A stretch of DNA of 6,231 nt from Sulfurovum sp. UBA1140 (lineage in GTDB: Bacteria > Campylobacterota > Campylobacteria > Campylobacterales > Sulfurovaceae): contig DCAF01000076.1 in NCBI GenBank assembly GCA_002311915.1, positions 56,832 to 63,062 of the forward strand. Reading direction: 5' to 3'. Shown piece by piece: positions 6,117 through 6,231 of the stretch. Position 1 is the stretch's first letter, and every line of letters starts with the position of its first letter. Under the pieces are notes generated by a model that saw only the letters and a program-made list of their open reading frames with translations, made no database searches and was not told where the DNA came from. A program made the position numbers and the translations under genes.

Positions 6117-6231
6117 CTCTACCTTCTTCAAGAGTGTAAAGAATTTTTTCCTTTTTATATTACTCATATACTCAGCGACAATGGACTAGAATTTACAGAT
6201 AAGTTTGCAGGAAAAGAGAAAAAAGTAAGTG
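6117..6231 (+). pseudogene. IS481-like DDE transposase fragment, 5' truncated and running off the window
   Basis: From 6117 one frame stays open to the window end and contains KEFFPFYITHILSDNGLEF, then TDKFAGKEKK. This matches the part of the integrase-core (rve) domain around the second catalytic Asp in IS481-type transposases (usual pattern FPF-I-ILTDNG-EFT); the Asp is encoded at 6177-6179. There is no start codon, and the frame is closed upstream by TGA at 6114-6116 and TGA at 6105-6107, so the N-terminal DNA-binding domain and the first catalytic Asp are missing. The right part of the element, including any terminal inverted repeat, is outside the window. It lies 16 bases after the phospholipase stop and reads the same way. 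It is most likely a decayed remnant; a frameshifted element with a degraded 5' part is an alternative. The family assignment rests on about 38 residues. Confidence 0.72.

Noticed and set aside
6104..6139. 11-codon frame (MNGLTLPSSRV) just after the phospholipase
   Set aside because: Too short, without a ribosome site, and overlapping the transposase fragment in another frame.
6138..6160. T-rich stretch as a possible transcription terminator for the operon
   Set aside because: There is no GC-containing stem before the T run, and the stretch is explained as Phe/Pro codons of the transposase fragment.
6103..6191. Alternative frame over the transposase fragment (reads NEWFDSTFFKSVKNFF...)
   Set aside because: It superficially resembles the FFPF part of the transposase but loses the SDNG-EF motif and ends at TAG; the frame from 6117 carries the full catalytic-motif context.

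Overview
The window looks like an ordinary chromosomal stretch from a member of the Campylobacterota (Epsilonproteobacteria), plausibly a free-living sulfur-oxidiser of the Sulfurovum/Sulfurimonas kind. The evidence is the AT-rich DNA, the epsilon-type tmRNA tag (ANNTDYRPAYAVA, close in pattern to Helicobacter and Campylobacter tags), and the panB-ruvB gene pair, which I recall from Helicobacter. The genus is inferred.

Layout. Positions 1-246 (minus strand) hold the 5' two thirds of the tmRNA gene ssrA; its 3' end lies beyond the window start. A near-perfect sigma70 promoter for ssrA sits at 286-314, with a small leader hairpin at 255-275. Next comes trpA (321-1061, minus, TTG start), also reading toward ssrA. 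An 84-base AT-rich divergent promoter region (1062-1145) separates trpA from a four-gene plus-strand block: panB (1146-1958), ruvB (1961-2968), an AI-2E family (PF01594) membrane protein (2965-4023) and a secreted patatin-like phospholipase (4016-6100). These four genes are 2 bases apart or overlap by 4 and 8 bases, so they are almost certainly one transcript. From 6117 to the window end there is a 5'-truncated fragment of an IS481-like DDE transposase.

How the genes work together. The operon joins unrelated housekeeping functions (pantothenate/CoA synthesis, Holliday junction migration) to an envelope permease and an exported lipid hydrolase. The tight packing suggests shared expression rather than one pathway. 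The lone trpA, without trpB, suggests dispersed tryptophan genes. The least explained item is the roughly 400-residue region after the patatin core, whose last part looks beta-strand rich; the transposase fragment begins 16 bases after its stop codon, so its 3' end may have been reshaped by a mobile element. I see no clear new multi-gene system, CRISPR array or tRNA gene.
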